Positions 40,088-50,484 are shown, numbered from the stretch's first letter. The stretch is DNA of 64,000 bases from Bacteroidota bacterium (GCA_027622005.1 JAQBZH010000008.1:1-64000); one strand, 5' to 3'. Numbers and translations: made by a program. The notes: a model not told the origin generated them from the sequence alone.

Positions 40088-43000
40088 ATGGATTTTTGCC
40101 ATCTGCACTGCCACACCCAATATTCTTTATTAGACGGTGCGGCGCGCATTAACCGGTTGGTGGCAAAGGCCCAAGAATTGGAAATGCCAGCGCTCGCTAT
40201 CACTGACCATGGCAATCTGTTCGGTGTCCCGGAATTTTACACCGAGGCAACCAAAGCCAATATTAAGCCCATCATCGGATGTGAGTTTTACGTGACGCCC
40301 GTTCGGATGGCCGACAAAACTAATCGGGTTAGATACCACCAGGTTTTACTGGCGAAGAATGCAGAGGGATATCAGAATCTCATTCGTTTGTCCTCCCTCT
40401 CCTATACAGAGGGTTATTATTACAAGCCTAGAATTGACCTGAACGTCCTTATGGCGCACTCGGCGGGTTTGATTGCGACTACCTGTTGCCTTCAGGGGCA
40501 TGTGCTTCAAACGATACTGAAAGAAGGTGAAGCTGCCGCCAGGAAAGTCTTCGAGCAATACCTCGATATTTTCGGCTCAGACTATTATATCGAGATTCAG
40601 GATCATAAGATTGCCGATCAGCAGAAGTGTAACGCCATACTCTTGAAATGGGCCCAGGAATACGAGGTCGAACTCGTTTCCACGAACGATGTCCACTACG
40701 TCGAACAGGCCGACTCAGCCGCTCAAGACGTGCTTCTTTGCCTTCAAACCGGTAAGGATCTGTACGATCCGAATCGGATGAAATTCGAGAATGATCAGTT
40801 TTACCTGAAGTCTGGAGCTGAAATGGAGTTGGCACTTCGCAACGTAGATGCCACTCAGGTCAAAAAGGCGCTTTCTAATACGTTAGTCATCGCGGACAAA
40901 TGTGACTTTCAGTTGCCAATTGGCCAGCTGCTCATGCCCCACTTTCCCCTTCCTGCGGCCTTCGGAGAGGACGTGGATGCTTATTTACGGCATTTGGTCT
41001 ATCTACGGGCTAAAGAAAAATGGGGCTCATTGACGCTTGAGCAAACGGAGCGCATCGACTATGAACTGGGTGTTGTTTCGCAAATGGAGTATGCCGGCTA
41101 TTTCCTCATCGTGCAGGATTTTACGACGGCAGCTCGGACGCTCGGCGTTTCAGTCGGACCTGGTCGGGGCTCGGCCGCAGGCAGTTTGGTCGCTTATTGT
41201 CTCGGAATTACAAACATTGACCCGCTTAAGTATGGTCTGCTGTTTGAACGCTTTCTAAACCCGGAAAGGGTAAATATGCCCGACATCGACATTGATTTTG
41301 ATGATCGAGGACGCAGTAAAGTGATTGACTACGTAGTCGAAAAGTACGGCCGGGAAAACGTGTGTCAGATCATCACGTTTGGAACGATGGGACCTCGCTC
41401 AGTTATCCGGGATGTTGCTCGCGTGCTGCAGATTCCGCTTCCGGAGGCAGACCGAATTGCTAAGCTCATCCCGGAGGGCGCTGGGGTGACTCTTGAGAGC
41501 GCTTTCAAAGACGTTCCCGAGTTTAAACGTTTGCTTCAAGACCCGAATGAACAAATTCGCAATTTATTGCACTATGCAAAGGTGTTGGAAGGTTCGGCCC
41601 GTCACACCGGAGTGCACGCGGCGGGGGTCATCATTGCCCCGGGAGCTGTTAGTAATTTCGTACCTGTCTCGCTGGCTAAGGGAAAGAGCGGAAACGATGA
41701 TGTTATCATCACGCAGTATGCTGGAAATTGGGTAGAATCGATTGGTCTTCTCAAAATGGATTTCTTGGGGCTGAAGACGTTAACGGTCATTGATGATACG
41801 TTAGACCTTATCAAACAGGAGCACGGCCTGGAATTGGATGTGGATACAATTCCACTCGACGATACGGCCACTTTTGAGCTATTTCAGCGCGGCGACTCCG
41901 TTTCCATTTTCCAGTTTGAATCAAGCGGTATGCGGGAATGGCTTCGTAAGCTCAAGCCTACTTCTATCAACGATTTGATTGCTATGAATGCGCTCTATCG
42001 GCCTGGGCCGATGGAGAACATTCCGACTTACATCGCCCGAAAACATGGAAAGGAAGTTGTTTCGTATCCGGACGAGATGCTAAAACCTATCCTGGAGCCG
42101 ACCTACGGAATACCTGTGTATCAAGAACAGGTCATGCAAATGGCGCAAGTGATGGGGGGGTATACGCTAGGTAGTGCGGATATTCTTCGTCGCATCATGG
42201 GCAAGAAAAAAGATTCGGAGATGGCCGATCAGCGAGCCATTTTTGTGGCAGGTGCCGCCGAAAAATCGGTTTCAGAAAAGGTTGCCAACGAAGTCTTCGA
42301 TTTGATGGCCAAGTTTGCGGGGTACGGTTTCAATAAATCGCACGCAGCTGCTTATTCGATCGTGGCCTATCAGACGGCGTATCTCAAAGCGCATTATCCG
42401 GCCGAATTTTTAGCAGCGTCCATGACAAACGAAATGTCGGACACTAAAAAGCTGGCCTTTGTTTTGGACGAAGCCCGTCATCTAGGACTTGAATTGCTTC
42501 CGCCAGACCTTAACGCATCCAGAGCGCGTTTTACAGTGGAAAAGGGGAAAATTCGATTCGGCCTCGGGGCTATCAAAGGCGTCGGATTCGGCGCAATTGA
42601 AGCTATCGAAAAGGAAAGGGACAAAAATGGCCCTTTTACCACTTTATTTGAATTCGCGCGCCGGGTCGACCTACGAACCGTCAATAAAAAGGCCGTAGAA
42701 AGTCTCGCGAAAGCCGGGGCCATGGACCGAATGGATGGTCATAGAGCGCAGTTCGCGGAAGCTGTAGAGATTGCGATACAGTACGGTCAAAAAATCGCAG
42801 CGGACCGCATGGCGGGGATGATTTCGTTGTTTGGCGATCCGGGCGGTGACGGCTCTGTGGGTATCGAACCGACGTTGCCAACCGTCGAACCGTGGGCCAA
42901 GGCCAAGATGTTGAAGGAAGAGCGCGACGCCGTTGGATTTTACGTATCAGGACATCCACTTGAGTCGTATTTGGCGGAGTCGCGGGCTTTTGCGTCGGCT

Positions 43001-43582
43001 CAAATTGCAGACGTTCCCGAAATTGTTGAAAGAGAAGGTCCAGCAGAAGAAGCCTGGTCCTACAGGAATAGCCGCCCTCAACACTCCTTTTGCGCGGTGT
43101 TAACTGAGGTTCAACACCGCTCCAATAAGTCCGGAAAACCGTTCGCCATTTGTCAATTCGAAGATTTCACTGGTCAGGCCGAATTGGTCTGTTTCTCAAA
43201 CTCCTACGACAAAGTTCAGCGCTATCTCATGGTGGATGAGATCGTATTGATCAAAGGAAGCGTCGAAATGCGTGGCGGAACGGCCAAAGTCATTGCCAAT
43301 GACATCATTCCTATGTGGAAAGTGCGAGAGCAAATGGTCAAGTCTTTGATCTTGAGACTATCGAGTACTGAGCTAAGGATCGAACAAGTGGAAAAGCTCG
43401 ACAAGCTTCTATCCGAACACAAAGGCACGTGCAAGCTTTATTTTGACCTCGTCACAGACACCGACCCCGTTCCATGTCGTGTGATGAGCCGAACGTCCGT
43501 CATCGACCCCAACGAAGAAGTGATGCGAGGTTTATCCAGCATTTTCGGGCGTCGTTCCATAACGGTTGAGGGCGAAAACTAA
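40088..43582 (+). CDS. dnaE: DNA polymerase III subunit alpha
   Basis: FCHLHCHTQYSLLDGAARI PHP domain; VGPGRGSAAGSLVAYCLGITNIDPLKYGLLFERFLNPERVNMPDIDIDFDD; C-terminal OB domain. Confidence 0.98.
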   Translation: MDFCHLHCHTQYSLLDGAARINRLVAKAQELEMPALAITDHGNLFGVPEFYTEATKANIKPIIGCEFYVTPVRMADKTNRVRYHQVLLAKNAEGYQNLIRLSSLSYTEGYYYKPRIDLNVLMAHSAGLIATTCCLQGHVLQTILKEGEAAARKVFEQYLDIFGSDYYIEIQDHKIADQQKCNAILLKWAQEYEVELVSTNDVHYVEQADSAAQDVLLCLQTGKDLYDPNRMKFENDQFYLKSGAEMELALRNVDATQVKKALSNTLVIADKCDFQLPIGQLLMPHFPLPAAFGEDVDAYLRHLVYLRAKEKWGSLTLEQTERIDYELGVVSQMEYAGYFLIVQDFTTAARTLGVSVGPGRGSAAGSLVAYCLGITNIDPLKYGLLFERFLNPERVNMPDIDIDFDDRGRSKVIDYVVEKYGRENVCQIITFGTMGPRSVIRDVARVLQIPLPEADRIAKLIPEGAGVTLESAFKDVPEFKRLLQDPNEQIRNLLHYAKVLEGSARHTGVHAAGVIIAPGAVSNFVPVSLAKGKSGNDDVIITQYAGNWVESIGLLKMDFLGLKTLTVIDDTLDLIKQEHGLELDVDTIPLDDTATFELFQRGDSVSIFQFESSGMREWLRKLKPTSINDLIAMNALYRPGPMENIPTYIARKHGKEVVSYPDEMLKPILEPTYGIPVYQEQVMQMAQVMGGYTLGSADILRRIMGKKKDSEMADQRAIFVAGAAEKSVSEKVANEVFDLMAKFAGYGFNKSHAAAYSIVAYQTAYLKAHYPAEFLAASMTNEMSDTKKLAFVLDEARHLGLELLPPDLNASRARFTVEKGKIRFGLGAIKGVGFGAIEAIEKERDKNGPFTTLFEFARRVDLRTVNKKAVESLAKAGAMDRMDGHRAQFAEAVEIAIQYGQKIAADRMAGMISLFGDPGGDGSVGIEPTLPTVEPWAKAKMLKEERDAVGFYVSGHPLESYLAESRAFASAQIADVPEIVEREGPAEEAWSYRNSRPQHSFCAVLTEVQHRSNKSGKPFAICQFEDFTGQAELVCFSNSYDKVQRYLMVDEIVLIKGSVEMRGGTAKVIANDIIPMWKVREQMVKSLILRLSSTELRIEQVEKLDKLLSEHKGTCKLYFDLVTDTDPVPCRVMSRTSVIDPNEEVMRGLSSIFGRRSITVEGEN

Positions 43583-43696
43583 TCTAGACCCTCTTGGCAA
43601 GGACTAGGGCAAAACGCATTCGAGCGCGTAACCAGCTAGTCCGAGGTCCGTAGGGAAATTTCGACTCCGCGATTGTTTGATTTAGCCTGCTTACTC

Positions 43697-44815
43697 ATGC
43701 GAAAAGCCCCCTTCTTGGTATTGATATGGCTCTTAACAGGCTGTTCTGCCCAAATAGACGAGCTTCGTTCGTCGTACGCCCCTCGTTCTGCTCGTGAAGC
43801 CTACGTCCTAGGCCTCGAAGAAACAGGAATTTCGAATTCCGAAATGGCCAGTCGCTGGTTGCGTCAGGGCGAGGAGGTTTTGGCTTCACCCGTCGTTCCG
43901 AGTTTGCCCTATTTAGAAGAGGGCCTTCTCAATCCGACACAAATTATGGCCGTAGGTTATCAATTGTCTCTCAAAAAAGGGCAGCATTTGATAGTTGATG
44001 CGCGTCTTCAGGGATCTTCCCTTCTTTTCCTAGACCTTTATGATCAAACTGGTTCTGGCTTTAGAAGAGTGGTATCTGCCGATTCTACTTTCCTCCTTCG
44101 ATACGACATTAATAAATCGTCCACGTATGTTTTGCGCCTCCAACCTGAAATACTGGCCGAAGGTCTTTTTACGCTATCGATCAAAGTCGAGGCGTCTATC
44201 ATTTTTCCGGTTTCTGGGAGAGGGGTAACCGATATCGGGAGTCGATTCGGGGTTGAACGTGACGGTGGACGAAGACGCCATCATGGGGTTGATATTTTTG
44301 CAAATCGGGGTACGCCGGTGATTGCCGTTCGAAAAGGGTTTATCAGTAGCACCCGAATTGGAGGTTTAGGGGGGAAAACAGTCTGGCTTCGCGACCAATC
44401 CGGAAATAATTTTTATTACGCCCATCTCGACTCCCAGATGGTGCGGGAAGGCCAGAGGGTGGTTCCCGGGGACACGTTGGGTCTTGTCGGTAACACGGGT
44501 AACGCAAGAACTACGCCGCCGCACCTTCATTTCGGGGAGTACGATCGGGGTCCCCACGACCCTTGGCACTTCCTATACATGCCGCCGGGGCGCCCATCAG
44601 ACCTCAACGCCGATCCGACGCGGTTTGGCACCTCCGTATTCGTAGAGCAGGCCTTGCGCCTTCAACCTAGTGAGAAAGCCGATATGATTGGGCCTGATTT
44701 TACGCCGCTAAACGGGATCGTGATTGGCGCGACCGGATCGTTTTATCACATCCGATTGGAAGATAAAACGGAAGGATATATCCATAAATCTTTCGTTGCC
44801 ACAGCTTCCCCGTAA
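43697..44815 (+). CDS. M23 family metallopeptidase (LytM), lipoprotein, with C-terminal SH3-like region
   Basis: LLTGCSA lipobox; HHGVDIFANRGTPVIAVRKGFIS...NFYYAHLDSQMVREGQRVVPGDTLGLVGNTGNARTTPPHLHFGEY. Confidence 0.92.
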   Translation: MRKAPFLVLIWLLTGCSAQIDELRSSYAPRSAREAYVLGLEETGISNSEMASRWLRQGEEVLASPVVPSLPYLEEGLLNPTQIMAVGYQLSLKKGQHLIVDARLQGSSLLFLDLYDQTGSGFRRVVSADSTFLLRYDINKSSTYVLRLQPEILAEGLFTLSIKVEASIIFPVSGRGVTDIGSRFGVERDGGRRRHHGVDIFANRGTPVIAVRKGFISSTRIGGLGGKTVWLRDQSGNNFYYAHLDSQMVREGQRVVPGDTLGLVGNTGNARTTPPHLHFGEYDRGPHDPWHFLYMPPGRPSDLNADPTRFGTSVFVEQALRLQPSEKADMIGPDFTPLNGIVIGATGSFYHIRLEDKTEGYIHKSFVATASP

Positions 44816-44853
44816 GGAAACCCTTTTTGCGGAAATGGGTGATATTCGTCGGT

Positions 44854-45138
44854 ATGAAAAATTATCTAGCTATCTTACCTCGACGAATATTGATTGGACT
44901 CGTACGAGGATACCAATTGATTCTCTCGCCTCATCTGGGATCGGCTTGCCGATATCACCCCACTTGTTCTGCGTATGCGATTGAAGCCATAGGCAAATAT
45001 GGCGCGTGGAAAGGCGGTATTTTGGCGACTCATCGCATTTTCCGGTGCAATCCATGGGGTGGACACGGAGACGACCCTCCCATTTGGTATTCCGAACGAC
45101 CGGGCCGCAAAGAGAGCCACGACTCGAGCAGTTCATAG
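44854..45138 (+). CDS. yidD: Membrane protein insertion efficiency factor YidD
   Basis: GLVRGYQLILSPHLGSACRYHPTCSAYAIEAIGKYGAWKGGILATHRIFRCNPWGGHGDDPP; start assigned to Met at 44854. Confidence 0.95.
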   Translation: MKNYLAILPRRILIGLVRGYQLILSPHLGSACRYHPTCSAYAIEAIGKYGAWKGGILATHRIFRCNPWGGHGDDPPIWYSERPGRKESHDSSSS

Positions 45139-45211
45139 ACAAATCGGGGCTTGACCTGTACCTTTCTTCCCAAGCGGCTTTCCCTCCCCTCATTTTTACC
45201 GACCAGACCTC

Positions 45212-45715
45212 ATGTCAGCCTCTTTACATGAATTAAATGCGGCCACCCAAAAAGCGCGAATTTCGGTCATTACCTGTTCCGATACCCGGACAATCAATTC
45301 CGACACCAGCGGCGCATTTATTGTTGACACGATTAAAACCGCTGGGCATGAATTGGTCTCGTACGTGATTACGCCGGACGATTCCGCACTATTGGCGCGT
45401 GCCATTATCCAAGCAAAAAAAGAGCGCGCAGACCTGATTTTGATCAATGGCGGAACCGGTATCTCGAAGCGGGACAACACGTTCGATACGTTAAGCCGGA
45501 TGATAGAATCACCGCTTCCAGGCTATGGAGAGCTTTTCCGATACCTGTCGTTCAAAGAGATAGGCGCTTCGGCTATGTTATCTCGCGCTCAGGCGGGCAG
45601 AATGGGCGACACGTTCATCTTTTCAATGCCTGGCTCTACGAGTGCCGTTCATTTAGCTATGACCACCCTAATCTTGCCACAAATCGGGCATATAGTTCAG
45701 GAAACGAGGAAATAA
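45212..45715 (+). CDS. MogA/MoaB family molybdenum cofactor biosynthesis protein
   Basis: ISVITCSDTRTINSDTSGAFI; LILINGGTGISKRDNTFDTLSRMIESPLPGYGELFRYLSFKEIGASAMLSRAQAG. Confidence 0.93.
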   Translation: MSASLHELNAATQKARISVITCSDTRTINSDTSGAFIVDTIKTAGHELVSYVITPDDSALLARAIIQAKKERADLILINGGTGISKRDNTFDTLSRMIESPLPGYGELFRYLSFKEIGASAMLSRAQAGRMGDTFIFSMPGSTSAVHLAMTTLILPQIGHIVQETRK

Positions 45716-45814
45716 GCGGGCTTCCGATCGACTGGCAGTAACCGTAACGCGCAAAAGACAGGACGATTCGAATAGACCCGCTTCAACGAGCAGAGCTACT
45801 GTTGTTTTAGCGAG

Positions 45815-46285
45815 TTAATTAGAACTGGTTGAATCCTGCGGCGCCAATTCAGCATGTTGGCGCGTACTGTCTGAACCCATCGAAGAACGAGAGGCAGCTG
45901 TACTATCTCTTCCGGTTGATTCTGGTTTACGTATAACTCGTTCATACCAAGAAGCAAGCTTTAGATTCTGCTCCTCCGTAAGAAGCGGCATCATATCCGT
46001 TTTTAAGGAATCCATCAGCGTAGATCGATGCCACTGATAATGACGAAGAAATATGCTCAGTTTTGATTGGTAAGTTTTCGTAAGCGACCGAAGCGTGTCT
46101 TCTTGGGCCAGATCTACCGGATCGATATACTTATCGATAGCGGCGTAGAGACCACCTTGCCTCCGCATTTCACTTAATTTTTCCATCCTTCGATTATGCA
46201 TGGTGCTTTGACCTAAGGCGCCTAATGCGATCCCTATCAAAAGCATGCCGACCAATACGAAAATGGTTTTAGCGTGTAATTTCAT
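45815..46285 (-). CDS. Membrane-anchored Spy/CpxP-like periplasmic protein
   Basis: N-terminal TM; helical region with MPLLTEEQNLKLASWYERV (LTxxQ-like). Confidence 0.6.
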   Translation of the reverse strand: MKLHAKTIFVLVGMLLIGIALGALGQSTMHNRRMEKLSEMRRQGGLYAAIDKYIDPVDLAQEDTLRSLTKTYQSKLSIFLRHYQWHRSTLMDSLKTDMMPLLTEEQNLKLASWYERVIRKPESTGRDSTAASRSSMGSDSTRQHAELAPQDSTSSN

Positions 46286-46294
46286 GGTTCTAAC

Positions 46295-46672
46295 CTATGG
46301 GTGATCGTCTAAATGGATATCATAAGCAGAGGCCAGGGTAACCGGTGGGAGTCCGAAAACCATCTCTGCAGCTGACTGCTCAAACTCATTTTCGTTCGAT
46401 AATAACTGAATATTGTAAAAGGCCAGTGCGATCACAACGAAGAGTCCTGCTACGAATACAGGACGAAACCAGCTGAAAAGTTCAGCCAACCAGACTTCCT
46501 CCGTGTTCCAACTTTGAGGTCTGCGCAATGCGCGCATTACGCGCTCGGCGGGCATAGACATCATGGTTTCATTTCGTTCTGTTTCAACGAGATGCCTGAG
46601 TTCATGCACGAACGCATCTGAGAGTGAACTCAAATATTTATTGTCGCTTTCTTTTTGTTTCTGGGTACGCAT
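46295..46672 (-). CDS. Small single-TM protein, putative anti-sigma-like factor
   Basis: Directly downstream of the ECF sigma gene; one TM (FVAGLFVVIALAFYNIQLL); start chosen at MRTQKQKES. Confidence 0.5.
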   Translation of the reverse strand: MRTQKQKESDNKYLSSLSDAFVHELRHLVETERNETMMSMPAERVMRALRRPQSWNTEEVWLAELFSWFRPVFVAGLFVVIALAFYNIQLLSNENEFEQSAAEMVFGLPPVTLASAYDIHLDDHP

Positions 46673-46685
46673 AATATCGTAGCGT

Positions 46686-47342
46686 TTAGTTCTCACTCAA
46701 TACGGTTGAATCGCCAAGATCAATTCTCAGTCGATCCAATCCTCTCTTCAGCCGGGAAAGGACCGTACCGTAAGGCACATCCAAAATCCGGGCCGTTTCC
46801 TCTGTACTAATGTCTTCTATCAACCGCAACACAATCACGGCTCGCTGATTGTCGGGCAGCTTGTTTACAGCTCGACGAAGTTGTGTCCTTCGTTCTCCGG
46901 AAGTGATCCCAAAGTCCGTCCGATCGCTCGAAATGGGATCTGATTCTGGAAAATCGGTCCAAGGCTTCAGCCACATAGTTCGTTTTCGCTTGCGAAGCGC
47001 ATCCAAACTTTTGTTGATGGCCATTCGAACCACAAAAGTTTTAAGCGACGCATCTCCTCGAAAGGAATAAATCGAACCGTGAAGCTTAATAAACACTTCC
47101 TGAACGACGTCGTCCACTTCCGGGACAGGCCCCAGCATTCCCGTAACCGTTCGCGATACCTCATCCATAAACCGCTCAACCAAAATCCGAAACGCGTGGT
47201 CATTGCCGTCAAGGGTGGCAGCAATTAAAGACGATTCAGAACTTGAAATTGAAACCGGTAAATTCCTGACAGCCGTCAGCTCTGTCGAGTCGACCGACAG
47301 ATGCGAAAACCAAGCGGATATGGATTGACTAGCTTGCAACAA
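46686..47342 (-). CDS. ECF RNA polymerase sigma factor
   Basis: VDDVVQEVFIKLHGSIYSFRGDASLKTFVVRMAINKSLDALRKRKR; LPDNQRAVIVLRLIEDISTEETARILDVPYGTVLSRLKRGLDRLR. Confidence 0.94.
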   Translation of the reverse strand: MLQASQSISAWFSHLSVDSTELTAVRNLPVSISSSESSLIAATLDGNDHAFRILVERFMDEVSRTVTGMLGPVPEVDDVVQEVFIKLHGSIYSFRGDASLKTFVVRMAINKSLDALRKRKRTMWLKPWTDFPESDPISSDRTDFGITSGERRTQLRRAVNKLPDNQRAVIVLRLIEDISTEETARILDVPYGTVLSRLKRGLDRLRIDLGDSTVLSEN

Positions 47343-47380
47343 TAAATTCCTGAACCTCGAGCGCGTAACAAATAACTTCT

Positions 47381-47818
47381 TTAACGACCCTGCCCGGGTG
47401 GCCGCCCGCCACCACCACGACGTTGTTGCTGCTGGGCTGCCTGAACTTCTGAGTATTTTTTCAATTGGTCAGCCGTCAAAACATCTCCGAGCGCAGCTAC
47501 GGTTTCTTTTTCCAATTCGGACATTTTTCCACGCATGGCTTCGCGATTTCCGCCGGCCTGCCCTGATGCCCGAAGTTCCATCATCGTTTTTACCCTCTTT
47601 TCTTGGGCTGACCACAGAATTTCTTTAACCTTTGGGCTCTGCTCTTCGGTTAGAGCCAAAGTTGTCGTTAACGAAGCAAAGTTGGCATCAAATGCCGCTT
47701 TTTGTTCGGCCGGCGTTTGTTGACCGCCACGTCCTTGAGCCAGGACTACGTTGGCCGATCCGAATGCCAAAATGGCAAACAGGCTACAGCCTACGATTAG
47801 CTTAATTTGAGAACGCAT
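47381..47818 (-). CDS. Secreted Spy/LTXXQ-like protein
   Basis: Signal peptide; LALTEEQSPKVKEILWSAQEKRVKTMMELRAS...VLTADQLKKYSEVQ; Q/R/G-rich tail. Confidence 0.65.
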   Translation of the reverse strand: MRSQIKLIVGCSLFAILAFGSANVVLAQGRGGQQTPAEQKAAFDANFASLTTTLALTEEQSPKVKEILWSAQEKRVKTMMELRASGQAGGNREAMRGKMSELEKETVAALGDVLTADQLKKYSEVQAAQQQQRRGGGGRPPGQGR

Positions 47819-47931
47819 GATTATTTTTGTTTACTGTTCAATACGCCTTAGACGAGTCTTCTAACAATACATTCCATTTCGCCCCGATCTACCAGTCCAA
47901 CATCTGATGAAATTTGAACAGAACCAAGTAG

Positions 47932-49500
47932 ATGGCGTTTGGAAATCGTAAAATACCAATCCATTCGTGTTCGAATCTATATAATACTGCATTGCAAAGG
48001 GACTTTCGGATCTATAATACGCTGTCACGTTCGGTGGAATCTATTCTTCCGATAAAGGAAGGACACTTGTCGTTTTATTCGTGTGGCCCCACGGTTTACT
48101 CTTATGCTCATATCGGTAATTTCCGCTCGTTTGTCACAGCCGATTTAATCCTTCGAACGGCCAAGGCTGTTGGTTGGAAGGTGACTTACGCCACCAATAT
48201 TACCGATGTCGGGCACCTTACCGTGGATGACTTCTCCGATTCAAGTGGAGAAGATAAAATGGCAAAGGCACTTCGATCCAAAGAAGGCGAAGCGTTTGCC
48301 AATGTTTGGGATCTGGCACGCTATTATTCCGGCAAACTGATTGAAGACTGGCAAATTCTCAATCTTTTAGAACCGACTGTTCGTCCGCGCGCCACCGAGC
48401 ACATGAGGGAGCAAATTGCTGCAGTGCAGAGCCTTTTGGATAAGGGTCATGCGTATGAAACCTCCCAGGGCGTCTATTTCTCGGTTACCTCTTTCCCCAG
48501 TTATGGGCAACTTTCGGGGAATACCCTGGATAACGAATTGGAGCAGACCGTCAGAAACGTCGTAGTCGACACGGAAAAACGTGATCCAAGGGACTTTGCC
48601 CTGTGGAAGAAAGACGACAAGCATTTGATGCAGTGGTTTAGTCCTTGGGGCTGGGGCTTCCCGGGTTGGCATATTGAATGTTCGGCCATGGCCATGGCTT
48701 ATTTGGGTGATGAAATTGACCTCCATGCCGGTGGAGAAGACCTCATTTTCCCCCACCACGAATGCGAGATTGCTCAGTCTGAGTCACTTACCGGTAAACC
48801 GTTCGCCAAGTATTGGGTCCACACGCGCTTTTTACAGGTGGAAGGCGAAAAAATGTCCAAAAGTCTTGGGAATTTCTACACCGTCAGAGACTTAGTGGCG
48901 CCGACGTCCGAAGGCGGAAAAGAAATTGATCCACTGGCGGTTAGGATGACGTTGCTTTCGGGTCATTACCGTAAGCCGTTTAATTTTACCATTAAAACGT
49001 TAAAAGGAAACGTCAAACACCGAGAACGCCTTGCTGAAATTGTTAGCGTAGTTGGATATTCCGACTCCGCAAACAGGATCTACGAAGGCGATTTTGGCCA
49101 TGCCCTTCAAGCCACTTATCATCGGGCACTAGACGCAATGACAGATGACTTAAATACTCCTACGGCCCTCGTGGCCTTGTTTGGGGGTACGAAGATGATT
49201 CTTTCTAAGCTTGCCAATTTGACCGCTACTGAACAGGAAGCGATTCGATCCTGGCTAGCTGATATGAATGAATTACTGGGCGTAATTCAGGTATCCGGGA
49301 AAAGTGCGACTGTTGAAGATAACCGGAGCGACTCAAGTCTGGGAGTTAAAGTGGAAGCATTGCTAGTTGAACGCCAACAAGCTCGCGTCGACAAGAATTG
49401 GGGCCGTGCGGACGAAATCAGAAAGGCTCTGACTGATTTGGGCGTCGAAGTAATGGATACACCCGAAGGGGCGAAATGGAAAAAAATAGGATCACTCTAA
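47932..49500 (+). CDS. cysS: Cysteine--tRNA ligase
   Basis: YSCGPTVYSYAHIGNFRSFVTADLILR; GWHIECSAMAMAYLGDEIDLHAGGEDLIFPHHECEIAQSE; GEKMSKSLGNF (KMSKS). Confidence 0.97.
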   Translation: MAFGNRKIPIHSCSNLYNTALQRDFRIYNTLSRSVESILPIKEGHLSFYSCGPTVYSYAHIGNFRSFVTADLILRTAKAVGWKVTYATNITDVGHLTVDDFSDSSGEDKMAKALRSKEGEAFANVWDLARYYSGKLIEDWQILNLLEPTVRPRATEHMREQIAAVQSLLDKGHAYETSQGVYFSVTSFPSYGQLSGNTLDNELEQTVRNVVVDTEKRDPRDFALWKKDDKHLMQWFSPWGWGFPGWHIECSAMAMAYLGDEIDLHAGGEDLIFPHHECEIAQSESLTGKPFAKYWVHTRFLQVEGEKMSKSLGNFYTVRDLVAPTSEGGKEIDPLAVRMTLLSGHYRKPFNFTIKTLKGNVKHRERLAEIVSVVGYSDSANRIYEGDFGHALQATYHRALDAMTDDLNTPTALVALFGGTKMILSKLANLTATEQEAIRSWLADMNELLGVIQVSGKSATVEDNRSDSSLGVKVEALLVERQQARVDKNWGRADEIRKALTDLGVEVMDTPEGAKWKKIGSL

Positions 49501-49515
49501 ACCGACATTACCGAA

Positions 49516-50025
49516 ATGGCATACGCGAGTAAGTTACTAGACACCGGCACTATGGAAGGCGGTTTGGTCCGAATGATCGAGCGATTCAAGACCGAGGGAA
49601 CGCTGATTGGAGAGGCTAAACTAGATCAATTCATAATGGACAATCCGAATGCCGCTTTGCTGGGGATGTTGTTCGATCAACGAGTGCGGGCAGAATATGC
49701 ATTTGCGGGCCCTCATCGATTGTTTGAACGCTTAAGACATTTGGACTTCAAGAAAATAGCCAAAATGAATCTGGAGGATTTAGCGGCTGCTTTTGGTGAA
49801 AAGCCAGCTGTACACCGCTTTACCAATGTGATGGCGGAAAGAACCCATCAGATCGCCAAAATCGTTGTTGAAAAATATGATGGGAAGGCTGAAAACATGT
49901 GGAATCAAGGCGTCGACTTTCCAACCATTCAAAAGAGATTGATTGAATTACCCGGTTTTGGGCCAATGACAGCGTCCAAAATGAAGTATGTGCTCCATTA
50001 TTTCGGCTATCGTGACTTTTCTTAA
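49516..50025 (+). CDS. HhH-GPD-type base-excision DNA repair protein
   Basis: ALLGMLFDQRVRAEYAFAGPHRLFERL; EKPAVHRFTNVMAERTHQIAKIVVEKYDG; LPGFGPMTASKMKYVLHYFGY. Confidence 0.8.
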   Translation: MAYASKLLDTGTMEGGLVRMIERFKTEGTLIGEAKLDQFIMDNPNAALLGMLFDQRVRAEYAFAGPHRLFERLRHLDFKKIAKMNLEDLAAAFGEKPAVHRFTNVMAERTHQIAKIVVEKYDGKAENMWNQGVDFPTIQKRLIELPGFGPMTASKMKYVLHYFGYRDFS

Positions 50026-50105
50026 AGCCAATCCCCAAACGTCCCGAAATTTTCGCGATCGGTAGTAACCGGACCCTACTTAGTCAACTGTTTTGCTTGG
50101 GAGTC

Positions 50106-50366
50106 TTAAGCAGCCATCGCAAGGAAATTATTATCCGTTATGGTCAAAGGACCAATCACTAGATAATTGCCGCTCTGTTTGATTTCAATGGCTGGCCGTT
50201 CAAGTGACGGTGTGTACATAAACGAGTCCCATGCGATGTCCACTGCTGCGTCAATTAACTCTGAAGCGTCCCACTGTCCGGAACGTGAGAATATTGATCT
50301 TTCCCAGCCCAAGGCTCCGCCCGGTAGTGTACGTACGTATTTTTCAAGGTATTCGTGTGCACCCAT
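50106..50366 (-). CDS. Hypothetical small protein
   Basis: Start taken as MGAHEYLEK (50366); 86 aa, no recognised domain. Confidence 0.45.
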   Translation of the reverse strand: MGAHEYLEKYVRTLPGGALGWERSIFSRSGQWDASELIDAAVDIAWDSFMYTPSLERPAIEIKQSGNYLVIGPLTITDNNFLAMAA

Positions 50367-50447
50367 TTTCTCATCCTCCTTTTCCCTCTGTTTCCAGAAT
50401 TTCAAAGTCAGTTTAGTGTCACTCTTTTTATCGGCAGGTCCTTTCAA

Positions 50448-50484
50448 ATAAAAAGGCAGCTACCAAGAGTAACTGCCTTTTTAT
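50448..50484 (-). terminator. Hairpin terminator downstream of trkH
   Basis: ataaaaaggcag ... ctgcctttttat (12-bp stem, 13-nt loop). Confidence 0.75.

Noticed and set aside
40479-40835. 118-aa minus-strand ORF inside dnaE
   Set aside because: Shadow ORF within a highly conserved gene.
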